Part shown: piece after piece, positions 61,322 to 64,000 of the stretch
How positions within the stretch are numbered: position 1 is the first letter of the stretch
Layout of the letters: each line of letters opens with the position of its first letter
Assembly: GCA_945861085.1 (NCBI GenBank)
Contig: OX244046.1
Location: 744,001-808,000 of the forward strand
From: Clostridioides difficile_D
Lineage (GTDB): Bacteria; Bacillota; Clostridia; Peptostreptococcales; Peptostreptococcaceae
DNA length: 64,000 nucleotides
Direction of reading: 5' to 3'
Position numbers and translations under genes: made by a program
Notes under the pieces: model-generated
What the model saw: only the letters and a program-made list of their open reading frames with translations
Databases searched by the model: none
Told to the model about the DNA's origin: nothing

Positions 61322-62101
61322 ATGAAGATAGCAATAACAGGTAAAGGTGGAGTAGGTAAAACGACTTTTTCTTCAATGCTCTCTAGGATGTTTGCTGAAG
61401 ACGGATACAGAGTTGTTGCTGTTGATGCCGACCCTGATGCTAATTTAGCTTTAGCACTAGGTTTTCCAAAAGAAGTATATGAATCAATAGTACCTATATC
61501 AGAAATGAAAAAATTAGTTTCAGATAGAACAGCTGCTTCTGTAGGTTCATTTGGAAAAATGTTTAAGATGAATCCTAAAGTAGACGATATCCCTGAAAAT
61601 TTCTGTAAAGAATACAATGGAGTAAGATTACTTACATTGGGAACAGTAGATTCTGGTGGTACTGGATGTGTATGTCCAGAGCATGTTCTTTTAAAAAGAC
61701 TATGTTCACATCTAATACTACAAAATAAAGATGTAGTGGTTATGGATATGGAAGCGGGAATCGAACATTTAGGAAGAGGAACAGCCCAAGGTGTAGACGC
61801 TTTTATAGTAGTCGTAGAACCAGGAGAGAGAAGTCTACAGACCTATAGAAAAGTTAAGAAACTTGGACATGATATAGGTGTAAATAAAGTATTTGTAGTA
61901 GGAAATAAAATTAGAAATAAGGAAGATGAAGAATTTATAATCCAGAACTTAGAAGATGGAGAATCTTTAGGATTTATTTATTATAATCAAGATGTTATAG
62001 ATTCTGATAGAGCTAATCAATCTCCATATGATTCTAGTGAAACAACAAAAGCACAAATTAAAGCAATAAAAGATAAATTAATGTCACTTAAAGATAAATA
62101 G
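61322..62101 (+). CDS. cooC: CO dehydrogenase nickel-insertion accessory ATPase
   Basis: A 259-residue MinD/ParA-type ATPase with a deviant Walker A motif (GKGGVGKTTFS at residues 8-18), the switch motif VDADPDANLALALG and CVCPEHVLL (CxC metal-binding pair) in the middle, then DMEAGIEHLGRGTAQGVD. It powers nickel loading of CO dehydrogenase. I use ATG 61322 after AAAGGTGGTAGGGATT; a longer frame from 61202 has no ribosome binding site and its extra 40 residues are unlike the family. Confidence 0.92.
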   Translation: MKIAITGKGGVGKTTFSSMLSRMFAEDGYRVVAVDADPDANLALALGFPKEVYESIVPISEMKKLVSDRTAASVGSFGKMFKMNPKVDDIPENFCKEYNGVRLLTLGTVDSGGTGCVCPEHVLLKRLCSHLILQNKDVVVMDMEAGIEHLGRGTAQGVDAFIVVVEPGERSLQTYRKVKKLGHDIGVNKVFVVGNKIRNKEDEEFIIQNLEDGESLGFIYYNQDVIDSDRANQSPYDSSETTKAQIKAIKDKLMSLKDK

Positions 62102-62183
62102 ATAGAATTTTGATTTGGGATTTTAAGTTGGTTAAAGGTTAGACATAGGTAATAGATAGGTAATAAATAAGTAATTAGATAAA

Positions 62184-62234
62184 TAACTAGCTATTAAGTT
62201 TGAATATTTTAATAGCTTAGTAGCTAGTTTTTAA
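62184..62234 (+). terminator. Hairpin between cooC and fhs
   Basis: AACTAGCTA (62184-62192) pairs with TAGCTAGTT (62221-62229), with further pairing of TTAA inside, and TTTTAAG follows. It may partly terminate transcription before fhs. Confidence 0.6.
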
Positions 62235-62343
62235 GTAATTTTACATGTATAATTATCTTATAAAATATAATTTTTACATATTAATACAATTTTTACAAAA
62301 ATTATATTTTAAATCTATTTAGGTTGTGGGAGGAGATTCAGTT

Positions 62344-64000
62344 ATGGGATTTAAATCTGATATTGAAATAGCTCAAGAAGCTAAACCTCAAGATATTAGA
62401 GAGGTTGCAAAAAAATTAGGACTAGGTGAAGATGATGTAGAACTTTATGGTAAATACAAAGCCAAAGTTGACTACAATCTACTAAAAAGAGAGACTGGTA
62501 AAAAAGCTAAGTTAATACTAACTACAGCTATAAACCCAACTCCAGCAGGTGAAGGAAAAACTACTACTACTATAGGTGTTGCTGATGCATTTGCTAAATT
62601 AGACAAAAATGTATTAGTTGCTTTAAGAGAACCATCTCTAGGACCAGTATTTGGTGTTAAAGGTGGAGCTGCTGGTGGAGGATATGCACAAGTTGTTCCT
62701 ATGGAAGATATAAACTTACACTTTACAGGAGATTTTCATGCTATAGGAGCTGCTAATAACCTTTTAGCTGCTATGCTTGACAACCATATTCACCAAGGAA
62801 ATGCACTTAGAATAGACCCTAAGAAAATAACTTGGAGAAGATGTGTAGACATGAACGATAGACAACTTAGAAATATCGTTGATGGTATGGGTAAAAAAGG
62901 TGATGGAGCAGTTAGACAAGATGGATTTGATATAACTGTTGCTTCTGAAATAATGGCAGCATTCTGTTTGGCAAGTGACATATCTGACTTAAAAGAAAGA
63001 TTAGGAAATATAATAGTTGGATATAGCTACGAAGGTGAACCTGTAACAGCTAGACAATTAAAAGCTAACGGTGCTATGGCTGCATTATTAAAAGATGCTT
63101 TAAAACCAAACCTAGTTCAAACTCTTGAAGGAACACCATCATTTGTACATGGTGGACCATTCGCCAATATAGCTCATGGATGTAACTCTGTTATAGCTAC
63201 AAGAATGGCTATGCACTTTGCAGATTATGTAATAACTGAGGCTGGTTTCGGTGCTGACCTTGGAGCAGAAAAATTCTTAGATATAAAATGTAGAATGGCT
63301 AACTTAAAACCAGATGCTGTTATAATAGTTGCTACTGTAAGAGCATTAAAATACAATGGTGGAGTTGCTAAAGCAGACTTAAATGAAGAAAACCTAGAAG
63401 CTCTTGAGAAAGGACTTCCAAACTTATTAAAACATGTTGAAAACATAACTCAAGTATATGGATTACCAGCAGTTGTTGCAATCAACAGATTCCCACTTGA
63501 CACTGAAGCTGAACTTAAACTTGTTGAAGACAAGTGTAAAGAATTAGGTGTTAATGTTGCTCTTTCTGAAGTATGGGCAAAAGGTGGAGAAGGTGGAATT
63601 GCAGTAGCTAAAGAAGTTTTAAGATTATTAGATGAAGAAGAAAATAACTTTAGATTCTGCTATGAAGATGATTTATCTATAAAAGACAAGATAAATGCTA
63701 TAGCTACTAAGATTTATGGAGCAGATGGTGTAGATTATACTCCAGAAGCTGATAAAGAAATAGCTAACTTAGAAAAACTTGGATTTACTAAAGTTCCAGT
63801 ATGTATGGCTAAAACTCAATATTCTTTAACTGATGACCAAACTAAATTAGGTAGACCAACAGGATTTAGAATAACTGTAAGACAGGCAACAATATCAGCA
63901 GGAGCTGGATTTATAGTTGCACTTACTGGAGAGATAATGAAGATGCCAGGATTACCAAAAGTTCCAGCAGCAGAAAAAATAGATGTTGATGAAAATGGAG
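62344..64000 (+). CDS. fhs: Formate-tetrahydrofolate ligase (runs off window)
   Basis: About 552 codons are present before the window ends; the full enzyme is about 556 residues. It makes 10-formyl-THF from formate, ATP and THF in the methyl branch of the Wood-Ljungdahl pathway. The P-loop TPAGEGKTTTT lies at about 66-76, and the family blocks REPSLGPVFGVKGGAAGGG, NRFPLDTEAEL and TISAGAGFIVALTGEIMKMP are present. TGGGAGGAGATTCAGTT precedes ATG 62344. It lies downstream of cooS-cooC, as expected for the acetogenesis cluster. Confidence 0.97.
   Translation, partial: MGFKSDIEIAQEAKPQDIREVAKKLGLGEDDVELYGKYKAKVDYNLLKRETGKKAKLILTTAINPTPAGEGKTTTTIGVADAFAKLDKNVLVALREPSLGPVFGVKGGAAGGGYAQVVPMEDINLHFTGDFHAIGAANNLLAAMLDNHIHQGNALRIDPKKITWRRCVDMNDRQLRNIVDGMGKKGDGAVRQDGFDITVASEIMAAFCLASDISDLKERLGNIIVGYSYEGEPVTARQLKANGAMAALLKDALKPNLVQTLEGTPSFVHGGPFANIAHGCNSVIATRMAMHFADYVITEAGFGADLGAEKFLDIKCRMANLKPDAVIIVATVRALKYNGGVAKADLNEENLEALEKGLPNLLKHVENITQVYGLPAVVAINRFPLDTEAELKLVEDKCKELGVNVALSEVWAKGGEGGIAVAKEVLRLLDEEENNFRFCYEDDLSIKDKINAIATKIYGADGVDYTPEADKEIANLEKLGFTKVPVCMAKTQYSLTDDQTKLGRPTGFRITVRQATISAGAGFIVALTGEIMKMPGLPKVPAAEKIDVDENG

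Noticed and set aside
61198..61617. 139-codon minus-strand frame opposite cooC
   Set aside because: Antisense to a well-supported gene, with no start signals.
1..64000. CRISPR arrays, tRNA and rRNA genes
   Set aside because: I saw no regularly spaced direct repeats with unique spacers, no tRNA cloverleaf with a T-loop motif, and no rRNA-like sequence.

Overview
The window is low-G+C Firmicute chromosome. Gene content, codon use, strong AAGGAGG-type ribosome binding sites, frequent TTG/GTG starts, a CdISt1-type IStron, an ECF sigma/anti-sigma pair and the cooS-cooC-fhs start of a Wood-Ljungdahl cluster all point to Clostridioides difficile. I inferred the species from recognition; no search was run.

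Layout. 0-7 kb is accessory or niche metabolism: the end of a csfT/rsiT-like ECF sigma/anti-sigma operon (minus strand), then a membrane-protein pair, an N-acyl-D-amino-acid deacylase and a DNA-binding regulator that look like one uptake-and-hydrolysis locus, then decayed gene fragments. 7-12 kb holds a soluble FtsH-like protease (minus), the infC-rpmI-rplT translation operon with an L20-type leader and an AUU start codon, a winged-helix regulator and a DHH phosphoesterase. 12.7-17 kb is a recent tandem duplication of lipoproteins, each with two metallophosphoesterase domains, followed by an SDR oxidoreductase.

17.9-25.5 kb is a patchwork: a response-regulator remnant, a PhnP-like metallo-hydrolase, an IS607-family element (serine transposase plus TnpB), tandem repeats, a divergent MerR/TetR pair with readable promoters, and an M3 peptidase. 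26-34.5 kb is mostly core: KtrB/KtrA potassium uptake, an RNA methyltransferase with a structured SD-to-start spacer, T-box-pheS-pheT-zapA and a DUF1275 protein.

34.9-39.4 kb is the most striking region. A U32 (collagenase-like) gene is split after codon 44 by an IStron: a group I intron fused to an IS605-type element with an intact TnpB nuclease. Splicing at the sites proposed here restores an 845-residue reading frame. 39-57.5 kb carries HD and Nudix hydrolases, a ferredoxin-nitroreductase, a diguanylate cyclase with two solute-binding domains, pepD, mutS2, a DUF523 gene, argS, two unrecognised genes, a B12-binding radical SAM/TPR operon, a LysR regulator and a hexapeptide acetyltransferase. 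Two copies of a ~120-bp MITE-like repeat lie here. 57.5-64 kb holds ptb and the start of the acetogenesis cluster: cooS, cooC and fhs, the last running off the window.

Many genes are followed by clear intrinsic terminators, and several gaps contain short tandem repeats. No tRNA, rRNA or CRISPR array was seen.
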